Origin: Mycobacterium saskatchewanense
GTDB taxonomy: Bacteria; Actinomycetota; Actinomycetes; Mycobacteriales; Mycobacteriaceae
Length of the DNA: 64,000 nucleotides
Assembly (NCBI RefSeq): GCF_010729105.1
Contig: NZ_AP022573.1
Coordinates: 3,782,001 to 3,846,000 of the forward strand
Reading direction: 5' to 3'
Every line of letters starts with the position of its first letter. Within the stretch, counting starts at the first letter, position 1. The notes below the pieces were generated by a model. The model saw nothing but the letters and a program-made list of their open reading frames with translations. It ran no database searches and had not been told where the DNA came from. Shown in pieces: positions 8,307 to 17,093 of the stretch. Both the position numbers and the translations under genes were made by a program.

Positions 8307-8357
8307 AGGACCTCCTGACGGAGTGGATGTGTCTGGCATTCACCCGTAGGAGGTCCT
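8307..8357 (+). promoter_or_regulatory. Hairpin sequestering the transposase ribosome-binding site
   Basis: AGGACCTCCT (8307-8316) is perfectly complementary to AGGAGGTCCT (8348-8357). With a one-base bulge the stem continues through ACGG (8318-8321) and CCGT (8344-8347). The right arm contains the AGGAGG Shine-Dalgarno sequence of the transposase. In a transcript entering from outside, the hairpin would hide the site, a device known from IS10 and IS50 to limit impinging expression. Confidence 0.6.
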
Positions 8358-8358
8358 T

Positions 8359-9330
8359 GTGTCTCACGCTAACGCCCGTACCAATGTGTTCGCTCGTCGG
8401 TTGATCGTTGAGCGTGTCGCCGCTGGGTGGCCGGCCGCGCGTGTGGCTGAGCAACTGGGGATTTCGCGGGCAACGGTGTACAAGTGGCTGCGCCGATATG
8501 CCCAGGGCGGCAATCCTGCGTTGGCCGACCGTTCGTCACGGCCGATCCGGATGCCCAACCGCACGAGCTATCAGGTCGAGCAGAAGGTGCTCGCCGCCCG
8601 CCGACGCCGTAAGCGCGGCGCTGTGGTGCTGGCCGCCGAACTCGGTCTGACTCCTTCGACGGTTGGGCGGATCCTGGCGCGCCACCAGATGCCGCATCTG
8701 AGTGCGATCGACCCGATCACCGGCGAGGCGGTGCGCTGCTCTCGACGCAGCCCCAACCGCTACGAACACCCCACGCCGGGGGCCATGGTTCATGTCGACG
8801 TCAAAAAGCTCGGCCGCATCCCCCCCGGTGGTGGGTGGCGGCTGCACGGCCGCCACGCCGCGGTCTCAGTAGCCCACCGGCACAAGAAGACCAAGATCGG
8901 CTACGACTACGTCCACACTGCCATCGATGACTACACCCGGCTGGCCTACAGCGAAGTGCTCCCCGATGAGAAGGACCCGACGTGCGCTGGGTTTCTCCAC
9001 CGGGCACTGGCCTGGTTCACCGCCCACGGCGTGCGCGTGCGTCGGCTACTGACCGACAACGCATTGGTCTACCGACGCGGCACCGACTGGGGCTGGGTTT
9101 GTTCGGCCTGGCAACTCAAACGCCGATTCACCCAACCCGGCTGTCCCTGGACCAACGGCAAAGCAGAACGTTTCAACCGCACCCTGCTCAACGAATGGGC
9201 CTACGCCCGCCCCTGGACCAACAACACCCTGCGCAGACGCGGCCTTGACCAATTCCTTCGCCACTACAACACTCGACGAGGCCACTCCGCCCTCGGCGGA
9301 CAACCACCGATCAGCCGACTCGCTGCCTGA
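8359..9330 (+). CDS. IS481-family transposase
   Basis: A 323-residue DDE transposase. An N-terminal helix-turn-helix pair (RVAAGWPAARVAEQLGISR then LGLTPSTVGRILARH) precedes an rve/integrase core. The acidic residues are visible in VHVDVKK, LLTDNALVY and NGKAERFNRTL, and the C-terminal YNTRRGHSALGGQPP block is typical of IS481. It would cut and join the 22-bp ends to move the element. The GTG start at 8359 follows AGGAGG by 5 bases. There is no frameshift or internal stop, so the enzyme looks functional. It reads in the same direction as the upstream acyl-CoA ligase. Confidence 0.95.
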   Translation: MSHANARTNVFARRLIVERVAAGWPAARVAEQLGISRATVYKWLRRYAQGGNPALADRSSRPIRMPNRTSYQVEQKVLAARRRRKRGAVVLAAELGLTPSTVGRILARHQMPHLSAIDPITGEAVRCSRRSPNRYEHPTPGAMVHVDVKKLGRIPPGGGWRLHGRHAAVSVAHRHKKTKIGYDYVHTAIDDYTRLAYSEVLPDEKDPTCAGFLHRALAWFTAHGVRVRRLLTDNALVYRRGTDWGWVCSAWQLKRRFTQPGCPWTNGKAERFNRTLLNEWAYARPWTNNTLRRRGLDQFLRHYNTRRGHSALGGQPPISRLAA

Positions 9331-9353
9331 CAACAACGTGTCAGGTCACGACA

Positions 9354-9359
9354 GCTAAC
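9354..9359. repeat. Target-site duplication, right copy
   Basis: An exact copy of GCTAAC follows the right terminal repeat of the insertion sequence. The ctpI stop codon lies 2 bp further on. Confidence 0.9.
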
Positions 9360-9361
9360 CG

Positions 9362-12300
9362 TCAGTCCTGTTTGGGTTCCAGGGCGGCCACCCGCTTGTT
9401 CAGCCAGTTGGGGGCGAGCACCGAGATCGCGGTGGCGCCGGCGGTCGCGCCGATGACCCCGCTCCAGGCGACCGGCCCCAGCGGAGTGCAGCCGAAGAAG
9501 TGGCTGACGCCGGGAGTCTGGACGATGGCTACCAGGACGCCGGCGCTGCCCAGCGCGGTGCCGAGGACCAGCGGGCTGTGCCGGCGGGTGAGCAGGGTCT
9601 GCGCGAGCTGCGTCGTCACCAGCGCTGTCAAACCCATGGTGGAGGTGCGGCGTTCGGTGCCCGGCGTCCAGCGGCCGATGGCCCAGGCCGCCGTCGCCCC
9701 GGCGGCCGTGACGGCGCCCCGGGTGACGATCTGGCGCATCAGCGGCGCGTCGAGCGAGGGCGACGGCCCGGACAGCGTCGCCAGCTGGAAGGCGCGCTGG
9801 AGCTCCTCGGCGTCGCGGTCGACCCCGTCCTCGGATTCCTCCGGCCGCGCGTATTGCGGCGTGACGGCGACCGCGAGGGCGGGGAACATGTCGGTGAGCA
9901 GGTTCACCAGCAGCAGCTGACGGGTTCCCACCGGGGCCCGCCCGGTGCCCAGGGCCGTGCCGATGATCGTGAAGAGCACCTCGCCGACGTTGCCGCCGAC
10001 CAGGATGCTCACCGCGTCCCGGACGCCGCCCCACATCCCGCGGCCTTCGACCAGCGCGTCGAGCAGCACGCCCAGATCGTTGTCGGTCAGGACGATGTCG
10101 GCGGCGCCCCGCGCGGCCGACGAGCCGCGGCCGCTCACCCCGATGCCGACGTCGGCCATCCGGATCGCGGCGGCGTCGTTCGCGCCGTCACCGACCATCG
10201 CGACCGCCTGCCCACTGGCCTGCAGCGCCGCGACGATCTGGACCTTCTGCTCCGGGCTGACGCGGGCGAACACCTGGACCTCGGCGGCGACCCTGGCGCG
10301 GTCTTCCTCGCCGAGGGCGGAGAGCTCGGCGCCGCTGATCTCCCGCGCGTTCGACGGCAGGCCGAGCTGGCTCGCGATGGCGCGCGCGGTGACCGGGTGA
10401 TCGCCGGTGATCAGCACCACCCGGCGATCGGCCTCCACCAGCGTCTCGATCAGCGGCCGCGCCGAAGCGCGCGCGGTGTCCGCCAGGCCGACGTAGCCGA
10501 TCAGCTCGAGGTCGTGCGCGGCGGCGTCGACGGCGTCGGCGTCGGTGTCGTCTTCGCCGGTCGGGCCGTCCCAGTGGCGTTGCGCCACCGCCAGTACGCG
10601 CAGGCCGCGCTCGGCGAGGCGCAGCACCAGCGACTCCCCCGCGCCGTGGGGGTCGACGTCGTCGTCGGCGAACCGGCAGCGCGGCAGGATCTCCTCCGGG
10701 GCGCCTTTGAGCACCAGCAGCGGGCCGCCGTCACCGGTGACGGCGCCGACCGCGGCGGAGTAGCCCCGGCTGGACTCGAACGGCACCTCGGCGAGCACCG
10801 TCCAGTCCGAAAGACCGTGCCCGTCAAGGGAATTGGCTCCGGTGAGGATCGCCTCGTCGGTCGCGTGCGCGTGTCCTCCGCCGTTGTGCGGCTGGGTGCT
10901 GCTGCGGGCGGCGGCGATCAGTACGGCGGCAGCGCGCGGGTCGTTCAAGTCCGGGAACGGTTCCTCGGGGCCGGTCCCGTGCGGCACGCTGGACACCACG
11001 CGCAACCGGTTCTCGGTGAGGGTGCCCGTCTTGTCGAAGCACACGGTCTCGACTCGGCCGAGGGCCTCGACGGCGCGCGGCGTGCGGACGAGCGCGCCCC
11101 GCCGCGACAGGCGCTGGGCCGCGGCGAGCTGGGCGAGGGTGGCCACCAGCGGCAGGCCCTCGGGGACGGCGGCCACCGCGATGGCGACGCCGTCGGAGAC
11201 CGCTTGCCGCAGTGACGCCCGGTGCGCCAGGGCCAGGCCCGTCACCGTTGCGCCGCCGGCGAGCGTCAGGGGCAGCACCTTGCCGGTCAGCTCCCGCAGC
11301 CGGCCCTGGACGCCCGCCGCCGACTCCACGTCGGCGATCGCCGACATCGCCCGGCGGGCGGCCGTCCCGGCGCCCGTGGCCACCACGATCGCGCGGGCGT
11401 GGCCGGCGATGATCGTGCTGCCCTCGAACAGCATGCTGGCGCGGTCGGAATCCCCGACGGCCACGGGATCCACCTGCTTGTCCACCGGCAAGGACTCGCC
11501 GGTCAGCAGGGATTCGTCCACCTCGAGGTCCTCGGCCACCAGCAGGCGGGCGTCGGCCGGCACCACCTCGGGCGCGGCCAGGTCGATGATGTCGCCGGGG
11601 CGCAGCGATTTCGCGTTCACCGTGACCGTGCGTTCGGTGGTGCGCGCGGCTTCGAGCCGGCGGCGCGCCGTCGCGACCGTGGGGAGGACGACCCGGCGGG
11701 CGTGCTGGTCCTGCTCGGCGAACAGCTCGGCGATGGCCGCCTCGGCCCGCAACCGTTGCGCCCCGCCCGCCAGCGCGTTCGCGGTCATGACGCCCCCGAC
11801 CAGCAGCGCGTCCACCGTGCTCCCGGTGATCGCCGACGCCGCCGCTCCCACCGCCAGGATGGGCGTGAGCGGGTCGGCGAGCTCGGCCCGCGTCGCGGCC
11901 AGCAGCCGCACCACGCGGCTCGCCGGCCCGCGCAGCGGCGCGACGAGCGGGCTGTACGACACGTCGTCGAGAAGCTGGCGCCACGGCGCGGTGCCGGGTT
12001 CCACGGCCAGGGGCCGGGTGCGGCTGGCCAGCCGCGAGTAGACGATCTCGGGGTCCAGGGCGTGCCACGCGGTCAGCGGCTGCGGCGTAGGGTCCGGCAG
12101 CCGCAGCACACGGGTGGCCGCGAAACTGCCCTGCAGCAACGCCGCGGCGGCGGCCGCATTGACGGGGTTGAGCCAGCGCTGCACGGCGAACGGGTTGGCG
12201 GTGCGCGGATCGCCGGTGACCAGCAGCAGCCCGGCCAGGGTGCTGCCGCCCTTGGCGAGGCGCACCGCCGATTCCGTGGCCTCGCGGGCCACCGGAAGCG

Positions 12301-14188
12301 CCGAGATGATCCGCACCGCGGCGGCCAGGTCGGTGCCGGTGATGATGTCCGCGGCCCACGGCGTCGCGGCCTGCGGGTCGTCCAGGGCGACGCCGACGTC
12401 GGCGATCGCCAGGGCCGCCAGCGTGTCGGTCGACGCGAAGTCCCGGTGCACCGCGGTGATCAGCAGCACGGGCCCGCGGTCGGTCCTCAGGTCGCGCACC
12501 AACGTCAACAACGGCGTGCCCGCCGGGTGGCTCACGCCGACGCTGGCAGTCAGGTCCTCTGTGCCGGCGACGTGGCGCAGCACCACCCTGGCCCCGGTGC
12601 GGTGCGCGGTCTGCAGCAGCGGGATCGCGAACGGGTCGACCTCCCAGCCCACGTCGACGCTGCCGACGCGTTCGCCGTCGACGACGAGATCGGCGTGTTC
12701 GAGCCCCTGGGCGGGCGCCGCCGACGGGCCCTGGGCGCGTATCCAGCGCAGTCGCGCGCCGGTGGCCGGTAGCTCGTCGGGGTCGGGCTCCGGGGCCTCC
12801 TCGCCGTGCAGGAGGGCGTCGGCGACCTCGTAGACCCGGTCCTCGTCCCAGCCGGGAACGTCGCCCCGCGCCTGCAGGACGGCCCGGTTGTCGCCGCGCA
12901 GCGCCGCCCCGTCGATGACGATCACCTTCACCCGGTCCAGTCGGCGCAGGGCACCCGGGTCGAGGATCAGTTGCCCGGAGTTGGCGAGGCCACGGCCCAG
13001 CACGGCGGCGAAGGTCTGCCGGCCCACGTGCGCCGCGCGCGGCACACCGGCCAACAGCGCCCCGGCCGCGTCCTCGGTGCCGCCGCCGGCCAGTAGCGCG
13101 CCCGCCGCGGCAACCAGCGACGCGTTGGCGGCCTGGTCGGCGTACTCCTCGATGGGGCCCGCCATCGAGCCCTTCGCCGTGTCGATGGCGGCGTCGATGG
13201 CGCCGCCGACCACCACATGCGACGCCTCGCCCGCGGACGCGGCCGCCGAGTTGTGGCGCGGTGCTTGCGATTTGGGGCCCGCGAAGGAGATCACCGGCAC
13301 CACCGGAGCCTGCGGCCGCTGCGGCGAGGCCAGTTCCGGCTCCCGCGCGCGCCATCGTTGCCGGTGAGCCGCCGCCTCGGAGACCTGCAGGCTGCGTTGC
13401 GCCAGGTCGATGAGGGGCGTTCCGATCGCCTGCGTGAGCCCGTTGGCCACCGCCGCCGAAGCGCTCAGCGCGATGTCGGTGCCGACGCGGCCCAGCCGGG
13501 ATTCCAGTACCGCGACGATCCGCGGTTGGTGGTTGAGCAGCGCCGCGGCGGCGCGGGCGCTGCGCGGCGCGACCGGCAGCCGGCCCACCCAACCGGTCAC
13601 CGACGCCCCGAGGGCCATGACGTCCATGGCCGCCGCCGTGGCCGGCACCAGGATCGCCAGCGGGTTGCCCGGGTCGGCGAACGGTGCGGTCCGGGTGGCC
13701 GACCTCGGGGCCACCAGGGTGAGGTCCGCGGCGACCTGGCACACGGTCTCCCGCACCTCGTCGAGGACGGCGGCGTTGCCGGTGTCGCTTTCGAGTTCGA
13801 TGACGAGGCGGCCGAGCGCGCCCTCGACGTGGGCTGCGGCGACTCCCGGGATGCGGCGGACCGGTTCCTCCACCGCGGGTGCATGCTCGTGCCAACCGGG
13901 GAACGGCAGCAGGGGATCGAGGTCGAGGTGTACCCGGCGTCCGCTCTGCCACCGCACGGGTGGGGTGACGCCACCGGGCACGCCGCCGGCGGCGTCGCCC
14001 GCGCCGATCGCCCGGCCGGTCGTCTGAGCCACCGACTGCACCACCGGGCCGGCGAGTTCCACCACCGGGCTGGCCAACTCCTGCAGCGCGCCCGCGGCCC
14101 CGGCAGCGGTCGACAGCCCGGCCCGCACCAGCAGCGCGGCCCCGCCGGTCACGCCCGCAACGACGCCGGTCACGCCCGGAATTCTCAC
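9362..14188 (-). CDS. ctpI: Giant P-type ATPase CtpI
   Basis: A 1608-residue membrane ATPase close in length to M. tuberculosis CtpI (Rv0107c). The C-terminal half is a complete P2-like pump: actuator motif LLTGESLPVDKQ, a membrane segment with PEGLP, the phosphorylated Asp1052 in DKTGTLTE, the nucleotide-domain KGAPEE, hinge MVGDGANDAAAI, and C-terminal membrane helices. The N-terminal half of about 650 residues keeps the outline of a second ATPase, but VIVIDGAALR stands where a DKTGT motif would be, so it cannot be phosphorylated. The transported cation is not established for the family. The gene is convergent with the acyl-CoA ligase, with the IS element between them. It lies in the same neighbourhood as in M. 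tuberculosis, ahead of the rhomboid gene. Confidence 0.93.
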   Translation of the reverse strand: MRIPGVTGVVAGVTGGAALLVRAGLSTAAGAAGALQELASPVVELAGPVVQSVAQTTGRAIGAGDAAGGVPGGVTPPVRWQSGRRVHLDLDPLLPFPGWHEHAPAVEEPVRRIPGVAAAHVEGALGRLVIELESDTGNAAVLDEVRETVCQVAADLTLVAPRSATRTAPFADPGNPLAILVPATAAAMDVMALGASVTGWVGRLPVAPRSARAAAALLNHQPRIVAVLESRLGRVGTDIALSASAAVANGLTQAIGTPLIDLAQRSLQVSEAAAHRQRWRAREPELASPQRPQAPVVPVISFAGPKSQAPRHNSAAASAGEASHVVVGGAIDAAIDTAKGSMAGPIEEYADQAANASLVAAAGALLAGGGTEDAAGALLAGVPRAAHVGRQTFAAVLGRGLANSGQLILDPGALRRLDRVKVIVIDGAALRGDNRAVLQARGDVPGWDEDRVYEVADALLHGEEAPEPDPDELPATGARLRWIRAQGPSAAPAQGLEHADLVVDGERVGSVDVGWEVDPFAIPLLQTAHRTGARVVLRHVAGTEDLTASVGVSHPAGTPLLTLVRDLRTDRGPVLLITAVHRDFASTDTLAALAIADVGVALDDPQAATPWAADIITGTDLAAAVRIISALPVAREATESAVRLAKGGSTLAGLLLVTGDPRTANPFAVQRWLNPVNAAAAAALLQGSFAATRVLRLPDPTPQPLTAWHALDPEIVYSRLASRTRPLAVEPGTAPWRQLLDDVSYSPLVAPLRGPASRVVRLLAATRAELADPLTPILAVGAAASAITGSTVDALLVGGVMTANALAGGAQRLRAEAAIAELFAEQDQHARRVVLPTVATARRRLEAARTTERTVTVNAKSLRPGDIIDLAAPEVVPADARLLVAEDLEVDESLLTGESLPVDKQVDPVAVGDSDRASMLFEGSTIIAGHARAIVVATGAGTAARRAMSAIADVESAAGVQGRLRELTGKVLPLTLAGGATVTGLALAHRASLRQAVSDGVAIAVAAVPEGLPLVATLAQLAAAQRLSRRGALVRTPRAVEALGRVETVCFDKTGTLTENRLRVVSSVPHGTGPEEPFPDLNDPRAAAVLIAAARSSTQPHNGGGHAHATDEAILTGANSLDGHGLSDWTVLAEVPFESSRGYSAAVGAVTGDGGPLLVLKGAPEEILPRCRFADDDVDPHGAGESLVLRLAERGLRVLAVAQRHWDGPTGEDDTDADAVDAAAHDLELIGYVGLADTARASARPLIETLVEADRRVVLITGDHPVTARAIASQLGLPSNAREISGAELSALGEEDRARVAAEVQVFARVSPEQKVQIVAALQASGQAVAMVGDGANDAAAIRMADVGIGVSGRGSSAARGAADIVLTDNDLGVLLDALVEGRGMWGGVRDAVSILVGGNVGEVLFTIIGTALGTGRAPVGTRQLLLVNLLTDMFPALAVAVTPQYARPEESEDGVDRDAEELQRAFQLATLSGPSPSLDAPLMRQIVTRGAVTAAGATAAWAIGRWTPGTERRTSTMGLTALVTTQLAQTLLTRRHSPLVLGTALGSAGVLVAIVQTPGVSHFFGCTPLGPVAWSGVIGATAGATAISVLAPNWLNKRVAALEPKQD

Positions 14189-14344
14189 TCGGTCACCCTT
14201 CGAATACGCCTACCGCGGCCAATAATCCTGGCGCGCTGGAGAACTGTCCACATGAACAAGCAGACGGGCCGTGTGACGACCCCGATGACCGTGGCGGGCC
14301 TGCAATTCCCGGCGGCAAGGCGTCGTCGCTGCCTGCCGGAGAGT

Positions 14345-15292
14345 TTACCGGGTGGGCGGCAGGCTAAACGCGCTGAACAGGCCGGCGTCCAGGAACACGG
14401 TGAGCGTCGCGATCCCGGTCGCGCCCCTGGTCAGCACGTGGATGGAATGCGCGCGCAGCACACCGTCGGCGGCGCGCCGGTATTCGGCGGCGGCGGGTTG
14501 CCCGTTGGCCGCGGTCGGCAGCATGGCGAGATCGCCCGCATTCGTCAGAGCCCGCGCGGCAAGGAATCGCAGCACCGCGTCGCGTCCGGCGAACCACACG
14601 GGCACGGGCGGCATTTCGAGTTTGACGTCGGACTGCAGCAGCTCGGTCAGCGCCGCCACGTCCGCGTTCTCGAATGCCGCGCAATACCGGTCGAGCAGCT
14701 CGCGCTGTGCGGCGTCGTCGGGCTCGGCGAGGCCGTCCTCGCTGGGTGACACCTCGGCGAGGCGGGCCCGCGCCCGCTGCAGGGAGCTGTTGACCGCGGC
14801 CGGTGTGGTTTCCAGGAGCTCGGCGACCTCGGCCGCGCTGAACTGCACCACATCGCGCAGGATCAGCACCGCCCGCTGACGCGCCGGCAGTTCCTGCAGG
14901 GCGGTCATCACCGCCAGGCGCACGCTCTGCCTCGCGGTGACCGCGTGCTCCGGCGTCAGGGTGTCGGGGATCGGCTCCAGCCACTCGAAGCTTCCGGGGT
15001 GCCCGTCGAGGCTCGCGTTCGGGTCGACCGAGCCCTCACCCAGCCCGGCCGGCAGCACGCGGCGGGCGCGGCTCTCCAGCGCCCGCAGGCAGGCGGTGGT
15101 CGCGATCCGGTACAGCCAGGTGCGCAGCGCCGCTCTCTCCTCGAACGCCGGGTAAGCGCGCCACCCGCGCAGGTAGGTCTCCTGGACCAGATCCTCGGCG
15201 TCGTGCACGGAGCCGAGCATGCGGTAGCAGTGCGCGATCAGCTCGGCACGAAACGGCGCCGCCTGCCCGGTGAAGTCCTCTTGAGCCGGCAC
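14345..15292 (-). CDS. ECF sigma factor, SigG-type with C-terminal SnoaL-like domain
   Basis: A 315-residue extracytoplasmic-function sigma factor. Region 2 is ELIAHCYRMLGSVHDAEDL with the -10-reading RTWLYRIATTACLRAL. Region 4 (ARQRAVLILRDVVQFSAAEV then AVNSSLQRARARL) carries the helix-turn-helix. The last 120 residues form a SnoaL/NTF2-like fold that in this sigma group regulates activity and replaces a separate anti-sigma factor. The family matches the actinobacterial SigG-like group. The GTG start at 15292 has GAGAGGA upstream. It is divergent from an SDR/DUF899 operon, and a perfect 31-bp inverted repeat lies between them, so those two genes are candidate targets. No anti-sigma gene is adjacent. 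Confidence 0.85.
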   Translation of the reverse strand: MPAQEDFTGQAAPFRAELIAHCYRMLGSVHDAEDLVQETYLRGWRAYPAFEERAALRTWLYRIATTACLRALESRARRVLPAGLGEGSVDPNASLDGHPGSFEWLEPIPDTLTPEHAVTARQSVRLAVMTALQELPARQRAVLILRDVVQFSAAEVAELLETTPAAVNSSLQRARARLAEVSPSEDGLAEPDDAAQRELLDRYCAAFENADVAALTELLQSDVKLEMPPVPVWFAGRDAVLRFLAARALTNAGDLAMLPTAANGQPAAAEYRRAADGVLRAHSIHVLTRGATGIATLTVFLDAGLFSAFSLPPTR

Positions 15293-15344
15293 GGTCCTCT
15301 CCTATCGCTCGGACGCTACTCGAATACAGAGACAACCGGCCGCT

Positions 15345-15375
15345 CGAATTCATCGGTCGGCGAGCGATGAATTCG
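15345..15375. promoter_or_regulatory. Perfect 11-9-11 inverted repeat in divergent promoter
   Basis: CGAATTCATCG (15345-15355) and CGATGAATTCG (15365-15375) are exact reverse complements with a 9-base spacer. The arms are AT-rich compared with the surroundings and lie 53 bp from the sigma-factor start and 74 bp from the SDR start. This suits a dimeric regulator controlling both genes. A transcript hairpin is the alternative. Confidence 0.5.
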
Positions 15376-15448
15376 GCCGCCGCGCCGAATCTCAATAACC
15401 GAAGGCCGGCCACTGCCGGCGCGCAAACGGCAGGAAGCGAGAACGACC

Positions 15449-16219
15449 ATGAACCAGGCAGTGCACACCCGCGCCGACGGGCTCGTCGGCACCACCGCGA
15501 TCGTGACGGGGGCGAGCCGCGGATTCGGCCGCGCCGTCGCCACCGCCTTGTCGGCGGCCGGCTCCCGGGTGGTCGGGGTCGCCCGCACCCGATCGGGCCT
15601 GGAGGCCGTGCACGACGAGATCGGCGCGGGCTTCACCGCGGTCGTCGCCGACGCCGCCGACCCCGCGGCCGCCGACCGGCTCATCGCCGAACACCGGCCA
15701 CGCACGCTGGTGCTGTGCGCCGGGGCCGCGCCCCGGATGAGCCCGCTGCAGGATCAGACGTGGGAGAGCTTCAGCGAGAACTGGAACGTGGACGTCGCGC
15801 AGGCGTTCCACTGGATCCGGGCCGCGCTGCGACGCCCGCTGTCCCCGGGAAGCACGGTGATCGTGCTGTCCAGCGGCGCCGCGCTCAACGGTTCGCCGCT
15901 CAGCGGCGGCTACGCCGGCGCCAAGGCGGCGGTCCGGTTCATCACCGGCTATGCCGCCATCGAATCGCAGCGGGCCGGACTCGGCATTCGGTTCGTGTCC
16001 GTCCTGCCGCGGCTGACGCCGGCCACCGACCTCGGCGCGAAGGCCGTCGCCGCCTACGCCGAACGCCAGGGCGTCGACGTCGGCACGTTCGTGCGGTCTT
16101 CCGGCCCCACGCTCAGCGCCGAGCAGGCCGCCCGGTCGGTGCTCGAGATCGCCGGGGGCGACGCCGGCGACTCCGACGCCTATCTCCTGACCGCCGCGGG
16201 CCTGTCCCCGCTCGCCTGA
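15449..16219 (+). CDS. Short-chain dehydrogenase/reductase next to sigma factor
   Basis: A 256-residue SDR with TGASRGFG (about residues 20-27), CAGAA in place of NNAG, the catalytic Ser in VLSSGA, and Tyr155/Lys159 in YAGAK. The ATG at 15449 follows AGGAAG. It starts 27 bp before the end-to-start gap of the DUF899 gene and is probably cotranscribed with it. Both are divergent from the ECF sigma factor. Oxidoreductases beside SnoaL-type ECF sigma factors are a recurrent arrangement, so sigma control is a reasonable inference. Substrate unknown. Confidence 0.78.
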   Translation: MNQAVHTRADGLVGTTAIVTGASRGFGRAVATALSAAGSRVVGVARTRSGLEAVHDEIGAGFTAVVADAADPAAADRLIAEHRPRTLVLCAGAAPRMSPLQDQTWESFSENWNVDVAQAFHWIRAALRRPLSPGSTVIVLSSGAALNGSPLSGGYAGAKAAVRFITGYAAIESQRAGLGIRFVSVLPRLTPATDLGAKAVAAYAERQGVDVGTFVRSSGPTLSAEQAARSVLEIAGGDAGDSDAYLLTAAGLSPLA

Positions 16220-16245
16220 GTGCCCCGAGTGCAGAGGTGCGCAAC

Positions 16246-16989
16246 ATGATGATGAAGACACCCCCGATCGTCTCGGCCCGCGACTGGGACGCCGCGCGCG
16301 AACGACTGCTCGCCAAGGAGAAGGAGCTGACCCGGGCCCGCGACGCGCTGGCGGCCGAGCGCCGCCGGATGCCGTGGCTCGAGGTGGCCGGGAGCTACGA
16401 GTTCGACGGTCCGGAGGGCCGGGCCGGTCTGCTGGACTTGTTCCAGGGACGACGGCAACTGATCGTCTACCGGGCCTTCTTCGAGCCGGGCGTGCACGGG
16501 TGGCCCGAGCACGGCTGCCGCGGCTGTTCGATGATGGCCGACCACGTCGGCCACCTGGCCCACCTGAACGCGCGCGACACCACGCTGGTGTTCGCCTCGC
16601 GGGCCCCGCAGCGGGACGTTCGGCGCCTCAAGGCGCGGATGGGTTGGCGGATGCCCTGGTACACCATCACCGACGGCTTCGATTCCGACTTCGGCGTCGA
16701 CGAATGGCACGGCACAAACGCGTTCATCCGCGACGGTGACCGGGTGTTCCGCACCTATTTCGTCAACAACCGCGGGGACGAGGCGCTGGGCACCACCTGG
16801 AGCTTCCTGGACATCACCGCCCTTGGGCGGCAGGAGAATTGGGAGGACTCACCCGAGGGTTACCCGCAAACGGCGCCGTATGAATGGTGGGAATGGCACG
16901 ACACCTACGGCGAGCGCTCCCCCTCCCGGTGGTTCGGTGATCCCCTCCCCGGCAACCCCAACGATCCACGTCCGCCGCGCGCGAAGTGA
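16246..16989 (+). CDS. DUF899 thioredoxin-fold protein
   Basis: A 247-residue member of DUF899. A charged N-terminal helix (RLLAKEKELTRARDALAAERRRMP, given here only as a region near residues 18-41) precedes a thioredoxin-like domain whose active-site equivalent is GCRGCSMMAD, a CxxC motif. The C-terminal half is rich in aromatic residues (TAPYEWWEWHDTYG). Members are thought to be thiol-disulfide or peroxide-related proteins, but the reaction is not established. The ATG at 16246 has AGAGG 8 bases upstream; a GTG 15 bases earlier is possible. It probably forms an operon with the SDR behind the sigma-factor promoter region. A 17-bp tandem repeat follows its stop. Confidence 0.75.
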   Translation: MMMKTPPIVSARDWDAARERLLAKEKELTRARDALAAERRRMPWLEVAGSYEFDGPEGRAGLLDLFQGRRQLIVYRAFFEPGVHGWPEHGCRGCSMMADHVGHLAHLNARDTTLVFASRAPQRDVRRLKARMGWRMPWYTITDGFDSDFGVDEWHGTNAFIRDGDRVFRTYFVNNRGDEALGTTWSFLDITALGRQENWEDSPEGYPQTAPYEWWEWHDTYGERSPSRWFGDPLPGNPNDPRPPRAK

Positions 16990-17013
16990 GGCGGGCCGTA
17001 CCGAGTTCGGCTT

Positions 17014-17093
17014 GTTTACAGGACGCGCTCGTTTAGAGGACGCGCTCGCCTAGAGGACGCGCTCGTTTAGAGGACGCGCTCGTTTAGAGGACG
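17014..17093. repeat. 17-bp tandem repeat (4 full copies plus flanking partials)
   Basis: The unit GGACGCGCTCGTTTAGA occurs at 17021-17037, 17038-17054 (two changes: CC for TT), 17055-17071 and 17072-17088. A partial GTTTACA lies before the array and GGACG after it. The array starts 24 bp after the DUF899 stop and overlaps the 3' end of the small minus-strand gene; each unit contains TTTAG or CCTAG, so on the minus strand stops recur through the array. It has the form of a variable-number tandem repeat. Confidence 0.85.

Larger units (their letters stand above)
8260..9353 (+). mobile_element. IS481-family insertion sequence, complete (1094 bp)
   Basis: The element has imperfect 22-bp terminal inverted repeats (8260-8281 and 9332-9353; 18 of 22 positions match, the outer ten being TGTCGTGACC). 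A single transposase gene fills most of it, and 6-bp direct repeats GCTAAC flank both ends. It sits between the stop codons of the convergent acyl-CoA ligase and ctpI genes; without it and one target copy those two stops would be only 3 bp apart. Intact ends, an intact reading frame and identical target copies point to a fairly recent insertion and possible activity. Confidence 0.93.

Noticed and set aside
10824..13952. A 1042-residue frame inside ctpI on the same strand.
   Set aside because: It is Arg/Gly/Pro-rich shadow coding typical of high-GC DNA and lies wholly within the clear P-type ATPase frame.
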